Shown here: positions 32,514 through 44,317 of the stretch, in pieces | How positions within the stretch are numbered: the stretch's first letter is position 1 | Layout of the letters: every line of letters starts with the position of its first letter | NCBI RefSeq assembly: GCF_037042905.1 | Contig: NC_087259.1 | Span: 19,199,501 to 19,263,500 of the forward strand | Length of the DNA stretch: 64,000 bases | Direction of reading: 5' to 3' | DNA from: Lytechinus pictus | Lineage: Eukaryota; Echinodermata; Echinoidea; Temnopleuroida; Toxopneustidae | Notes under the pieces: model-generated | The model's database searches: none | What the model saw: only the letters and a program-made list of their open reading frames with translations | Told to the model about the DNA's origin: nothing | Made by a program: the position numbers and the translations under genes

Positions 32514-33287
32514 CCCTAATTCTCCCGGGGGAGGGGCCATAATGGCCCCCCCTCAACAATTTTCGCGATATATCTGCTGTGCGAAATTTTTTGACCTCGC
32601 CGCTCACAGACTTTTTACTTTCAAGTCTCGCGCAAATTTTGAGACCAAATTTGTGATGCCCGGGTACGCGGTTACGACATTACGCAACATTATGTAAGTG
32701 CATATGTCGGACCCAAAATTGCTCAAAAACGTGATTTTATGTACAAATCCAATGCAAATTGTGTATTTAGCCAAAATTCATAAATGTATCATTATTTCTA
32801 CTTTTACTGATTAAACTTAATTAATTTTGCATTGTTTATGATCAGAATTAAGTCTGGAACGATTTCCATTGAAAAAACAATAAAAAACAAAAAGTAAAAA
32901 ACAAAGAAATACATAAGAAATTCATATAACAATAAAATACATAAGAGATTGATTTCGAAACCGAAGTTTTTTTTTAATGAGATTGTTAAGAATGCTACAA
33001 AGAATATTTTTACCAAAAATTAGCATTCTAGGAGCTTTATTTAGTGAATAAGAGCAAAAATTATGATTTATGCATAAATTAGCATAATTAATTCATATAA
33101 AATAAAATCTCATTATTTTGGAAAATTTCACCATACAGCCTTGTAGATTTCATCGCACACTACCAGCGTGCAAATTTTTGCGTCGCTCGCGCGATCGGCG
33201 GCCGAGATCTTAAGGGGGGGCCATAATGGCCCCCCCCCCCCCCCCCCCGGGAATGACAAGAATCAAAATACCCCGGGAGATTTAGGG
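32514..33287. mobile_element. TTAA-type (piggyBac-like) MITE, copy 1
   Basis: Ends CCCTAATTCTCCCGGGG and CCCCGGGAGATTTAGGG are inverted, with TTAA on both sides (32510-32513 and 33288-33291). The same position in D copy 2 reads ATCTTAACCTAAGG without the element, so this is a proven insertion with TTAA duplication. Internal G/C runs flank GGCCATAATGGCC at both ends. No ORF. Confidence 0.8.
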
Positions 33288-34108
33288 TTAACCTAAGGGT
33301 AAGTTTTTGAAATGTCATCATAACTTAGAAAATATATGGACCTAGTTCATGAAACTTATACATAAGGTTAATCAATTATCACTGAACATCCTGCATGAGT
33401 TTCATGTCACATGACCAAGGTCAAAGGTCATTTAGGGTCAATGAACTTTGGCAGAATTGGGAGTATCTGTAGAATTACCATCATAACTTTAAAAGTTTAT
33501 GGATCTGATTCATGAAAATTAGACATAATAGTAATCAAGTTTTACTGAACATCCTGTGCAAGTTTCAGGTCACATGATCAAGGTCAAAGGTCATTTAGGG
33601 TCAATGAACTTTGGCCAAATTGGGGTATTTGTTGAATTACAGCCATAACTTTGAATGTGTGTTGGTCTAGTTCATAAAACTAGGACATAAGAGTAATCAA
33701 GTATCACTGAACATCCTGTGTGCATTTTAGGTCACATGAACAAGGTCAAAGGTCAATGAACTTTTGCCATAATGGGGGTATATGTTGAATTACCATCATA
33801 ACTTTGAAAGTTGTTCGATCTGATTCATGAAACTTGGACATAATAGTAATCAAGTTTTACTGAACATCCTGTGCTAGTTTCAGGTCACATGATCAAGGTC
33901 AAAGGTTATTTTATGGTCAATGAACTTTGGAAAAATTGTGGTATTTGTTGAATTACAGCCATAACTTTGAATGTGTGTTGGTCTAGTTCATAAAACTTGG
34001 ACTGTCATAAGAGTAATCAAGTATCACTGAACATCCTGTGCACATTTTAGGTCACATGACCAAGGTCAAAGGTCAATGAACTTTGGCCATAATGGGGGTA
34101 TATGTTGA

Positions 34109-34797
34109 TAGGACTGAAAAATGTTTTCCGGAATTACTCTCTGCATTATCATATTTACGCAGATGATATCCAGATTTGTGTATCCTTCAAGCCCCATTCA
34201 GCCGCTGGCGCGATTTACAATCTTGAAAGATGTGTAAGAGATGTTCATACTTGGTTATGTTCACATTCTTTGAAGTTAAACTTTGCTAATTGTGAATTCT
34301 TACTGTTTGGTTCAAAGAGTCAGTTGTCTAAAATAATTGTTACGTCTATTAACATTGCAGGTCATAATATTGCCGTATCTCAAGCTTGTCGTAATCTTGG
34401 CGTGTTCCTTGATTCAAGCATGACTATGTCTTCTCATATTTAACATGTTTGCAAATCTGTCCGTTACCAGTTACGTAACCTTGGTTTCATACGTAAATAC
34501 CTGACCCGTAGTGCCACAGAGAAGATTGTACATGCTTTAATATCATCTAGACTTGATTTTGGCAATGCCCTTCTGTTCAACCTTCCCAAATCTCAATTAA
34601 CATGTTTACAGAAACTTCAGAATGCTGCTGCTCGTATAATATCACTGAGTACCATATCTAGCCACATCACCCCTGTTCTTAAAGATCTGCACAGGTTGCA
34701 AATTAGTGATCGTATAATATTCAAAATTCTTTTGCTCGCTTATCACTGTGTTCACGGCACCGCTCCACAGTACAATATCACTCTCATTAATAGATAT
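34109..34797 (+). pseudogene. LINE reverse transcriptase, C-terminal half
   Basis: Contains the palm motif YADDIQI (34156-34176), then SLKLNFANCEFLLFGS and NLGVFLDSSM. A stop codon at 34441 interrupts an otherwise continuous frame, which goes on with RYQLRNLGFIRKYL, SRLDFGNALL and LQKLQNAAARII, all typical of jockey/CR1/L2-group LINEs. The frame ends exactly at the insertion point of the large TIR element. Confidence 0.8.
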
Positions 34798-36088
34798 GGT
34801 CATTTTCACAATATATGGTGTAACTCTGAAATTTCAATGTTTTTATCTGTAGCATTCTCATAAAGCCACATAATTTGAAGATGCTTTGGCATATGAGTGA
34901 CCTCAATGAGTGCTACCTCGGGTAGCATAGACATCTTCACTCATTACTTCGTTTAATTTTGGCAGGCACATAAGTACCCAAAGTTGCACCTTTTTGTGTA
35001 CATAAAATACATAGACTTTTTCTGTAATGCCCTGTATTATTTCTGGAATGTTGAGGATTACTTTTGTTATGCAGAATGTGAAGTTAGATGTTCAATGAAA
35101 AATACCAGATAGGTTATTAGTGTGACTACTTCTCTATTTTTGAGAACGGGGTGGTCCAATTTGTTGTTTCGGAGGCTTCATTTTCCGTTAACAATAGCTA
35201 ACAAACTTTGTATTCCGAGCACTGGTTTAAAAAAATAAAATTCTGCTCCGTAGGACCTTTATGCAACATTTTAAGTATAAACTTCCAAATAATAACAAAA
35301 TATCTTGGATCACACTTCTTTTTACAATTTTTTCAAAGCCTAACTGATGAAGGTCAATTTTCCGTTAACTGTTTTGAAGCCTCCGAAACAAAGTTTACAG
35401 ACCGCTCATATAAATATGAACGAAGGAACTTCACCAATCAATATATCACAATGTAGTATCTGGACACCTAGTTCACCTGTCAATAAATAGCAGAGATATT
35501 CCTTGCTGTTTGAAAATAAGAGATGATACAAACTTTCCGTAAACAATTGAAGCCTCCGAAACACTTGAAGCCTCCGAAACAGTCATATCACTTGTTTTGA
35601 TTTTTTTGTTACTTCAATCAAAAAATTTCAGGTTAAATCTGTATTGTAATCACATGTTATGATGTATAGACTGGCCTCAGGTAGAAATTGTATGTATATC
35701 AATTCAATTTTTTTCAGAACTCGCTGATAACATAAAAATTCTGTTTCGGAGGCTTCAAACATCAGTTAACAAATGTTTTTTTTGTTATTCTGAATACATA
35801 GATAAGAGAGTGTTCAAATTTTAAATTTATTTTGGTTGGTTTTGATCTACTAAAGAACAGAAACATATTGATTTTATAAATTAATAATTTTTCTTATGTT
35901 ATACCTGAGCTAAGCATTTGAGATGGTATCTTCGACTCATAAAACATGCATTTCCCTATTTCTAACTCAGAACATATAAAAATTACACATCAACAAAAAG
36001 AAAGAAAGTCCATACATGTACATATAAACCATGTAACCTTTATTAATATTGTAATATACAGTGGCTCGAAATAAAGCTCTGCATTTTC

Positions 36089-36502
36089 CAGGGTTCCCAC
36101 GGTCATGGAAAATCCTTGAAAATCCTGGAAAAATTTGTGGTCCTGGAAAGTCAGGGAAAAGTCAGGGAATTTGGAAAATTTGTGAAAAGTCATGGAAAAG
36201 TCATGGAATTGCATTTACCTCATGGCTGAATGGCTTGAATTTTGATGTTGGTGAAATGAAAATGGTACTGTACCCTGGTCAGAAACAGACCATATACCAA
36301 TGATAATACATGTAGATGTACATGTCATGAGTAAGGTAGTGGGTGGAATGGATGGCTGTGAGGGGAGGTTATGGAGGCCATAATAATGTGTCTGATTTTG
36401 GAAACCGTGCCAAAAAGCAAGTCATGGAAAGCAGCAATTTAGTCATGGAAAAGTCATGGAAAAGTCATGGAATTCTGTTTTCAAATTTCTGTGGGAACCC
36501 TG
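36089..36502. mobile_element. 414-bp TIR element, copy 2
   Basis: Same length and nearly the same sequence as 7475-7888; only a few differences are visible, for example near 36380 and 36395. Flanked by the 6-bp repeat ATTTTC (36083-36088 and 36503-36508). Nested in the 7.9-kb element. Confidence 0.8.
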
Positions 36503-38389
36503 ATTTTCCCAAATTAACAAGCATCCAAAACTTATGTTAACATTTGTTTCGGAGGCTTCAAACAAGAGTTAACACTGTATTTTGTGTTATTCCAATGTCC
36601 TGGATAAGAAAAATTTGGCATTTTCTCAGCAGCATGTTTGGTTTTGATCTCTAAAAATACAGGAATGAGTATGTCTTCATCAGATTTTCATATTTTTAAT
36701 GATATATAAAAGAACTTGTATTTGTGAGTAAGTATGCACGTATCTACACTTTTTAAACGTCCATAACTTGCTAAATTCATAACCGATTTTGATGAAACTT
36801 TTTAAATTGTTCCTCTCATTTTACTCTTTCCAATAAGATTGCTTCTCATCTTGGGTTTTGGTTTCCTTTAAGTCTATCATCCAAACACCATAAATTGGTG
36901 GACAGATCATCCTTTCATAGATTTTGAGGGAATAGTATGGTGTTATTAACACAAATGACTAGATCATCATGAACATATTGGTATGGAGAATGTATCTTCA
37001 AGATTGCCATGAATACTAAGTTAAGGGTTCTCATTCTCCAAGCACTTACATGTAGTCCATAATAGTAGTTTGTTTCTTTTATCATCATTATTTTATCAAT
37101 ATTTTTCTGCACAATTTGTTTTGATGGAAATGGTGAACACAAGTATTTTCAGTTTATAAAAGTCTGTCACTACAATTTATCCCAATGAGCTCTTGTTAAT
37201 AAAGACATAGTAGTTGGCATTACGATTTCTTGAGTAATTTTCTTGGACACACATGAGCAAAGCAGAGTGACACAGCCTCATCATTAGATAATGTGTACAT
37301 GTTTGCAATCAGTGATTGTGACCATCCATTTTGTACATTAATTTCTTCTGAAATACAGGTTGGTTACATTACAAATGTGATCAGCCACGCCAAACCTATA
37401 AGTCACCAGGGAAGGCTCTCTGTTAATAGCCAGAATAGTCATTTTTAGTAAAAATTAGGAAAAAAATAACTCATTGGAAAGAGTAATTCTTCTTCTTCAT
37501 ACAGTCAAAATCTCAAATCTCATAATTCATTTTTGGCAACACATAGTTGGATTTGGGATGGCTGGACACAAATTACATATCAAAGCAATGTTAGCCCTGT
37601 AAACTTTCTTAAATTACTTTCTGTGACAGATGTATTGTATCTGTTTGCCTTGAAGGATTTTTATTTTAGTTGAATTTATACAAAAGCTGCTCACAATTTG
37701 TCTTATACTTAGATTTCAATTGCAAGGTTGTCTCTTCAAAAATATTAAGTTTTGAAAGGTATATTTAGATGCATTTTAGAATGTGATTTGATATTTGTTT
37801 ATAAATACTTTATATATGTCTTCATTAATTAAAAAGGTGGGAAGAAAAGAAAGTGCCAAAGATACGGTAACATGACAAAAGATCAAGATGAAAGCAAAGC
37901 ATAATTTAAAACTTAGATATTGAGAAAATAACTAACTAAATCCTTGAGAAGACTGTGTTGACAATAATGTCCTATTATAAATAATACATGTAAATGAGAT
38001 TTTGTCAACTATAATTTGATTAATTTTGTGAGCTTGAGCTCTAGGTAGGTATAGGTGGACAGTTAGTACTTTTGCCATAAATTGAACTACCCTAACACCA
38101 TTCACTACAAGTGATTCCATTACCAATTGTTTTTAATTATAATCATGTACATATAACTTACATGTATTGTATGTACTTTTTTTAAACAGCTTGATGTTGT
38201 ATAATGCAAAGTAAATTGCTATATATCTGAAAGTGCAGTATTAATATATTTAAGTCCCTAGCACAGAAAATTTCACCAATCAGATGTACATGATTGCTCA
38301 TGGCTATGTTCCTAAACACTTTCATTTGATAAATACAGTAAGGAATAATATTCAATTTTAAATCGTCATATCAATAATATCATGGTGGA

Positions 38390-38545
38390 GGTGCGGCGGC
38401 CAAGTGGTCTAAGGCGCCTGGCTATACATGGAAAGTCTGGAGTTTGATCCCGGGCCGCGGCACCTACATGTATGCCCGTTAGCAAGGTATTTAATTGACA
38501 ATGCTCTTCTATCCTGCATTCAAATAAATGGGAATGCTATGCCTT
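38390..38545 (+). mobile_element. tRNA-derived SINE relic
   Basis: The first 76 bp look like a tRNA of the Leu/Ser type: an A-box-like GGCCAAGTGGTCTAAGG (38398) and a B-box-like AGTTTGATCC (38441), with partly pairing ends GGTGC/GCACC. A tail follows (GCAAGGTATTTAATTGACAA ... AAATAAATGGGAA) like that of deuterostome SINEs. Stem mismatches and the tail argue against a working tRNA gene. Confidence 0.55.
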
Positions 38546-38792
38546 TTTTGGTAACTAGGTGTGCACTTGTTTAAAAAAAAATCATACATTCCTAGTGTCA
38601 TTCAGTTCAAATCCAAACTGCATTTTAATGTGTGACTTTGATGTACTTACTTAACAGAGTATTTTGGGTAACGTACATGTACATCTATCTAACAAGCAGA
38701 ATTTAAATGCGGAAAATAATTCCTGGACATATTCAATGTAAAAAATATTGGATTTTTCTTTAATATGCATGTGTATATGTTACAGAAACTGT

Positions 38793-39220
38793 AAAGGGAA
38801 TATAGTAATAGAAATACATCTAATACAGAAAAGAACATTTATAATGCATAAACAAAGTGATGAAATGTCGAAACATGTGTTTCAGTGACTTCAAGTCTCC
38901 GAAACATAAATGTACACTGTTGTTAACTAAAGGCATGAAAAATTAATTGCCAACCAATTTTCTGCATTGAACTTAACAGATAATTTGGGATTTGTTTAAA
39001 TAATTAGATTTAAGATAACAATAAACAAGTGTTAAAATTTAAGTAAGCTGTTAGCTAAATGATGGAAAATGCAATATGTTAACATGATTGAAGTCTCCGA
39101 AACACTCTGTGAACCCTAGCAAAGCCACTGAAACACAAGTTTCAACATTTCATCACTTTGTTTATGCATTATAAATGTTCTTTTCTGTATTAGATGTATT
39201 TCTATTACTATATTCCCTTT
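38793..39220. repeat. 76-bp perfect inverted repeat with imperfect extension
   Basis: 38793-38868 is the exact reverse complement of 39145-39220. A further 23 bp on the inner side (38869-38891 vs 39122-39144) match with three differences. The loop of about 230 bp holds two CTCCGAAAC motifs. Confidence 0.9.
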
Positions 39221-39274
39221 TAAAGTGAAGGTTTACCTACATGTACTTAAGCAACAAGGCATTGGTCTTTGTGT

Positions 39275-41988
39275 CAGTGTTGTAGTGCCTTGATGCTCGG
39301 CCTTGGCCTTAAGGCGCCTTAAGGCCTACTTTTTCAAAGCCTTGGCCTTGAACATTCAAGCCTTGGCCTTGAGAGGGCCTTGGCCTTGGCCTTGGCCTTG
39401 AGGATTTTGAGCCTTGAAATTTCAAGGCATTTTCAAGGCATTTTCAAGGCTTTTCAAGGCATTTTGTATTTTGTACTTTCATTTGTTTTAATATAAGTAA
39501 TTATAAATGTCTCAATTAGTCTACACTAAATACTGCAGTCAGCAGTAATAAGTGTACCATAAATTGCAATTATCACCATTATCAAGAATTATCACCACAT
39601 AATTATGTAACAAAGAGGAGTGATGAAAATGAACATTATTTATTGGTATATGTTGTAATCGTGACTAATGATGATAATGACAATATCAATAATAATGATA
39701 AGAATTAAATCAATTTTATGACAGAAATAATTCTGACAGATCTGTCTCCAATTTTGACAACAATTTTCATACTTTAAAAATAGTTTACTCTAAATAATGA
39801 TAACTAGGTTGATTTCTATTCCATTAGGGTTTTCCTTGTATTATTTTTCTTTCACCAACAAGAATGTTTTAAATCCTAATGATATTCTGAAAAGATTCGG
39901 TAAACTTGAACACAATCTTCAATTCTGTCATTTCCAAATGGGGCATTTCAATGGCATGATGAGCTAAAAATTTTGAGGGGCCAAGCATGGCATACAGAGC
40001 AAAATTTCTGCCCCTAAAAAGTTGAAAGTGATTGAAGTGAGCACAATTTTTCACCCTTTTACTAGTAGAAAAGCTAATTTTGTGATATATTGTGACAATA
40101 TGTTAAGAAAATGATATCACATTTAAATCCTTTCCTTTGATAAGTTTATCCTTGGTGATGGAACTTCTTGTCTCTCTCTCTCTTTTTTCTGGGTGAGGGG
40201 TCTGATATTTATTAAACAGGCGTGAAAGAGGAATGGGAAGAGAGATATAGAGAAGGGGAAGGCTGGTTAGGCAAAATATACTGCAAAATCAGTTAATATG
40301 TTGATAGGCAGTACTTCTGATTAAATTGTTTATATTTTGTTTTGGGTCTAGTGTCTCAGATTGACAAAACAAAGTAAAAAAAGGTTACTTATTTTTAATC
40401 TTTGTGGTTCGACAGTGAATTTCAATTACTACAGTTTCAAAGGAAACAAACAAAATATTTGATTTTGTGTTGACCAGTGTGGTTTAAAAATAGAGAATTC
40501 TACTTTATTGTTTCAAGAAATAATTAGGATTTACCCTCCCCAACTACTGGTATGGAGTGTGCCCCGTTTATTTTATATCCTTATGAATATAACTTTATTT
40601 AATTAGTATTCTTTATTCCGGTTTTTGAGGTAATATAAATGGAGAAGATACAAGAAATGAGAATTTAAATTCAAAAGTGGTTGTAAGTAGAAAAACCATG
40701 AAAACTGACAAGAGTCCTAAAAATGACTAATTTTCTGTAGAAAATATACCTATTTTCCAAAATAAAAAATGCCCTTTTTCCAAATTAAATATGCCCTTTT
40801 TCAAAAAGAAATATTAAATGAAAAACAATACATATAGCTTCCAAAATCACCAAATCTTTTATCGTGCTCGCATAAATTATTGTTAAGTCAGGTTCTTGTT
40901 CCATTTGCACAAAAAATGCCTAGAATGTCCAGTTTTCAGGTTGGAATATCACAAATTTTTGAGCTCGCGTTCACATTATTTGATTGGTGAGTTAGGTATT
41001 CTATTTATGAGTCACTAAATGCAGTCCAGAACAGCTTCCTTTTCTGGTTAGTAAAAATTTCAGCTCGCGCTTCGCGCTCGCGTTTATTCTTTAATAAGAT
41101 GCACATCTTTTTCATGATTACAAAAACAGCTCTGAATATTTAAATTTCATTTCTTATTACACAAAATGTCCAGAAGTTTGAGCTTGTGATTCATGCTGGC
41201 AACATCTCACAAGGATGCCCTTTTAACAGTGATTAGCACCATAATTGACCAAAAATCGAGTTTTACAACTTCAGAATTCATTTTTTTTTTCAATACTGCT
41301 TGCTCGCTACGCTTTCTAGCGGAAAATTAAAGCCTAAATCAAAATATCTGTCTTATCAATCAGAAATCGCTTAAAAAACGCTTTGCTGAACTTAATTTCT
41401 ACAAAACACACAACTTCTTCACACAGTTGATAATCTCATTTAGAAAATATCTGATTGCGCCAAAATGCTCATTATGACTTATATTGTAGGTGCATTTATT
41501 GACTTTGACCCCCCTCAACAAAATTACATTCTGTCTCCCCAGTCCCAGGGAGTGGAGAAAGACATACGTTGAGAGTGGGCATGCCAGGATCAGATCACCT
41601 TGGTAATAATAATTATTGCAATGTTAATCGCCTAGAAAAATAATTAAATGTACAAAGGTAACTATATATTTATTTTAATATTATATCTAAATCTACATGA
41701 TCTATCATGAAATTATTTTTGTTTTACATGTACAAGTGTCAAAATTTTTGCTCGCTCAGTTCGCTCGCCCACATCTTTTATACATTTTGTCCTGTGTGTC
41801 ATGTCTGCCGCCTAAGCATTTTTTTCTCATTGTTCCATATATTGAAAGATTGAAATGCCTTGGCCGTAGCCTTGGCCTTGGCCTTGGGTTTCCATGCCTT
41901 GGCCTCGGCCTTGGGTATTGAAGCCTTGGCCTTGTGTATTAAAGCCTTGGCCTTGGCATCGGAGGTTTAAGCCTTGACTACAACTCTG
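39275..41988. mobile_element. hAT-type non-autonomous element
   Basis: 2714 bp with inverted ends CAGTGTTGTAGT / ACTACAACTCTG and a perfect 8-bp duplication CTTTGTGT (39267-39274 and 41989-41996), as hAT elements make. Subterminal blocks rich in GCCTTGGCC (39295-39470 and 41850-41975) lie at both ends and may be transposase-binding repeats. The AT-rich interior shows no transposase. Confidence 0.8.
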
Positions 41989-42728
41989 CTTTGTGTAATA
42001 GTTAACATTTGTGAATTACATTTTCCCATTCACAAGATATTTAGTTTGTTTGATTTTGTTTACATTCAGTCTCATAAATGATACACCATATGAAAAATGT
42101 AGATTTGTAAAAGTAATCAACTTTAATAAGGGACTTTTATAGTGCTAACATGACTGAAGTCTCCGAAACATACACTTTTGTTAACTGAAGCCTCCGAAAC
42201 ACACTTGTGACAAATTTCCAACTTTCTTACTTGGTATCTGATTTCCATGGGATTTGTGTTAGTAATAAACCTTCATGGAGAAGTTAATCTACAATAATTT
42301 TTGCTTTCCTCTTCCTTTTGGAAGACATGTAATTTTAAACACTTTGATGTCAAAATCCGAATTTGTGATAAATTTCAAAAACTCATAGAAATTTTTAAAA
42401 AACTAATAGAGTTTGACTCCAAAGCTTTTAAAAACCTCAAAGAACATTTAATTTGTGAATAAAAAATGGCAAATGAAAATATTTTCCACAAAAAAATTTG
42501 TCATTTTGGTAATAAAATCAAAAGACTGATTTTATTCATTTTTTTTTCATTTTTCATAGTTGCACATGATTTTTTTTAGGTTTCTCAAGTAGATTAAGCT
42601 CCAGAACAGACGGAAATGAAGAATTTAGACATTTATTGACCTGTTTTTAGTAGAAATGTTCATGACAGTCCATTTTTAAATTTTGATCTTGAATTTTGAA
42701 AGTTACACCCTTGACCGTGAAAAGGACC

Positions 42729-43069
42729 ATATACCCCTTCGCGATCTTTACGGTCCCAAAACTCAGGATTTCTGTTTGTTCCCAAATGTACATCAAAATG
42801 GGGGGATAGGGCTTTCATACATGCGGGTCCTTCACTACGGAACTCTCTTCCTCGTGTTATCTGTGACACCAAGTCTGTAGAATTATTTAAAAAGAACCTG
42901 AAAACATAGTTGTACAAAGCTGCATACACATGAGCAACCAATATTATTTTTTCACCTCTATATACGCTACTTTTTCTCACTCTTTTCACTTTTTCATCTT
43001 TGCGCCTTGAGCATTATATTTTTAATGGATTTGGCGCCTTATAAATTGCATCTATTATTATTATTATTA
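42729..43069 (+). pseudogene. LINE ORF C-terminus and 3' tail
   Basis: The frame continues from 34797 with TPSRSLRSQ, GDRAFIHAGPSLRNSLP and SVELFKKNLKT, then a stop near 42909, as in CR1/L2-group LINEs. After a short 3' UTR the element ends in GCATC and (TTA)n. Confidence 0.8.
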
Positions 43070-43501
43070 ATTACCATCACAACTTTGAAAGTTGTTGGAT
43101 CTGATTCATGAAACTTGGACATAAGAGTAATCAAGTATCACTGAACATCCTGTGCTAGTTTCAGGTCATATGATCAAGGTCAAAGGTCATGTAAGGTCAA
43201 AGAACTTTGGCCACGTTGGGGGTATTTGTTGAATTGCCATCATATCTCTATAAGTGTATTGGTCTAGTTCATAAAACGTGGAAATAAGAGTAACCAAGTA
43301 TCACTGAACATCTTGTGCGAGTTATAGTAGTTTTCAAAATCAGCACTGCTGCTATATTGAATCGCGTGATGCAGGTGAGACGGCCAGAGGCATTCCACTT
43401 GTTTTTTTCTTCTGGCACATCCAAACATTCAAAGTCTACTTATTCTCATAACCTGTTTTACTATCAATAGGCCCCATTGCTTCATTATCTTATGAACATT
43501 A

Positions 43502-44299
43502 GGGGAAGGCGGGGTAAGTTGAGCATAGGGGCAAGTTGAGCCACCACCCCCAGGCTAATAATGAATGAGTCAGATATTATGGTGGTGTCATTTATTGATG
43601 ACCCATTGCATAACCCTCAACCCCACCACATTGTTTTCAACTTTGAAACAAAAAGTACTTTTTTAGAGGGAAAAATACAAATTTTAGCCAAAAAAGTAAA
43701 AAAGGGTGTGAAATAGATAAGTGCTTTTTACCCACACACGTCTTTAAATATAGTCTTACATGATGAATGCATAAGAAATGAGTGGATGTGAAAATATCGC
43801 AAAAAGATTGGATGGGGCTAATTTAAGCCAACCAACATGGGGCAAGTTGAGCCATGGTAACTCTTATGGTAATATATGATAAAAAACAAAGAACATAAAA
43901 AGCCATTGATATGCAGGCAGAAAGGAGCAAATTCACATGACAGTTCTTTTACTGTTAGAAGGTGTTAGTATTTATAGAGAATTAGAAAGTGAAAAGACTT
44001 TAAATGAAAAATTGACATCCTGGTTCTCCCGCATACATTTTGTACATAGTTTTTGTGGCTCAACTTACCCTAGACGGTGGCACAACTTACCCCACAGATG
44101 GGGCAAGTTGAGCCATTTGACATCAGTTTTTTCAAAGGTCACAACAGTTTTCAGTGTGGGCGTAGAAAGTTATATATAGGTGAAAATATTTGCCAATAAT
44201 CAAATTTAAAGGCAAGGTACTTATTTCTACAATATTACTAGTCATATCAATTCTAACATGCAAAATGCAAAAAGTGTCACAACTTACCCCGCCTTCCCC
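43502..44299. mobile_element. Tc1/mariner-type MITE with GGGGCAAGTTGAGCC repeats
   Basis: Inverted ends GGGGAAGGCGGGGTAAGTTG with TA on both sides (43500-43501 and 44300-44301). Internal copies of GGGGCAAGTTGAGCC (about 43529, 43841, 44101) and inverted relatives occur. 798 bp, no transposase. The right end lies only 18 bp upstream of the NARS2-like exon at 44318. Confidence 0.75.
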
Positions 44300-44317
44300 T
44301 ACTCCTTGTTATTGCAG

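Larger units (their letters stand above)
34798..42728. mobile_element. 7.9-kb TIR element of unknown family
   Basis: Ends GGTCATTTTCAC and GTGAAAAGGACC are inverted, and the similarity continues to about 38 bp (GGTGTAACT near both ends). Flanks are ATAT on both sides (34794-34797 and 42729-42732), so the duplication is TA up to ATAT. Removing the element with one ATAT restores the LINE reading frame, which fixes the boundaries. Inside are ten CTCCGAAAC motifs, a 76-bp perfect inverted repeat, a 414-bp element, a SINE and a 2.7-kb hAT-type element. No transposase or other gene is recognisable, so it is non-autonomous or fully decayed. Confidence 0.8.
34109..43069 (+). mobile_element. 5'-truncated LINE (CR1/L2-like), split by a DNA element
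   Basis: Begins inside the reverse transcriptase and ends in a short 3' region with a (TTA)n tail (about 43051-43069), inside the D element. The LINE itself is only about 1 kb: 34109-34797 and 42729-43069. The 7.9-kb element 34798-42728 separates them, and both parts read in the same frame when it is removed. Confidence 0.8.
32311..43403 (+). mobile_element. D element, copy 1, split by nested insertions
   Basis: It starts TTTTTGTCTCACCTGCATAG and ends GATGCAGGTGAGACGGCCAG then AGGCATTCCACTTGTT, with inverted GTCTCACCTGCAT near the ends. The body is tandem units of about 160 bp (TGAACATCCTG, GGTCACATGACCAAGGTCAA, AGGGTCAATGAACTT). A TTAA element (32514-33287) and a LINE (34109-43069) interrupt it. 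Own sequence is about 1.4 kb. The shorter copy 54779-55616 has the same ends. Confidence 0.7.

Noticed and set aside
35208-36540. Short frames in the 7.9-kb element as a transposase
   Set aside because: All are below 85 codons, without catalytic motifs; two of them are translations of the inserted 414-bp repeat.
38390-38465. Functional tRNA-Leu/Ser gene
   Set aside because: Acceptor and anticodon stems pair poorly and a SINE-like tail follows, so it is a tRNA-derived repeat.
39290-41985. CCTTGG runs as a simple microsatellite
   Set aside because: They are confined to both ends of an element with TIRs and an 8-bp duplication, so they are better explained as subterminal repeats.
42683-42989. 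Independent host gene at the right end of the 7.9-kb element
   Set aside because: The frame that makes sense is the C-terminus of the split LINE ORF.
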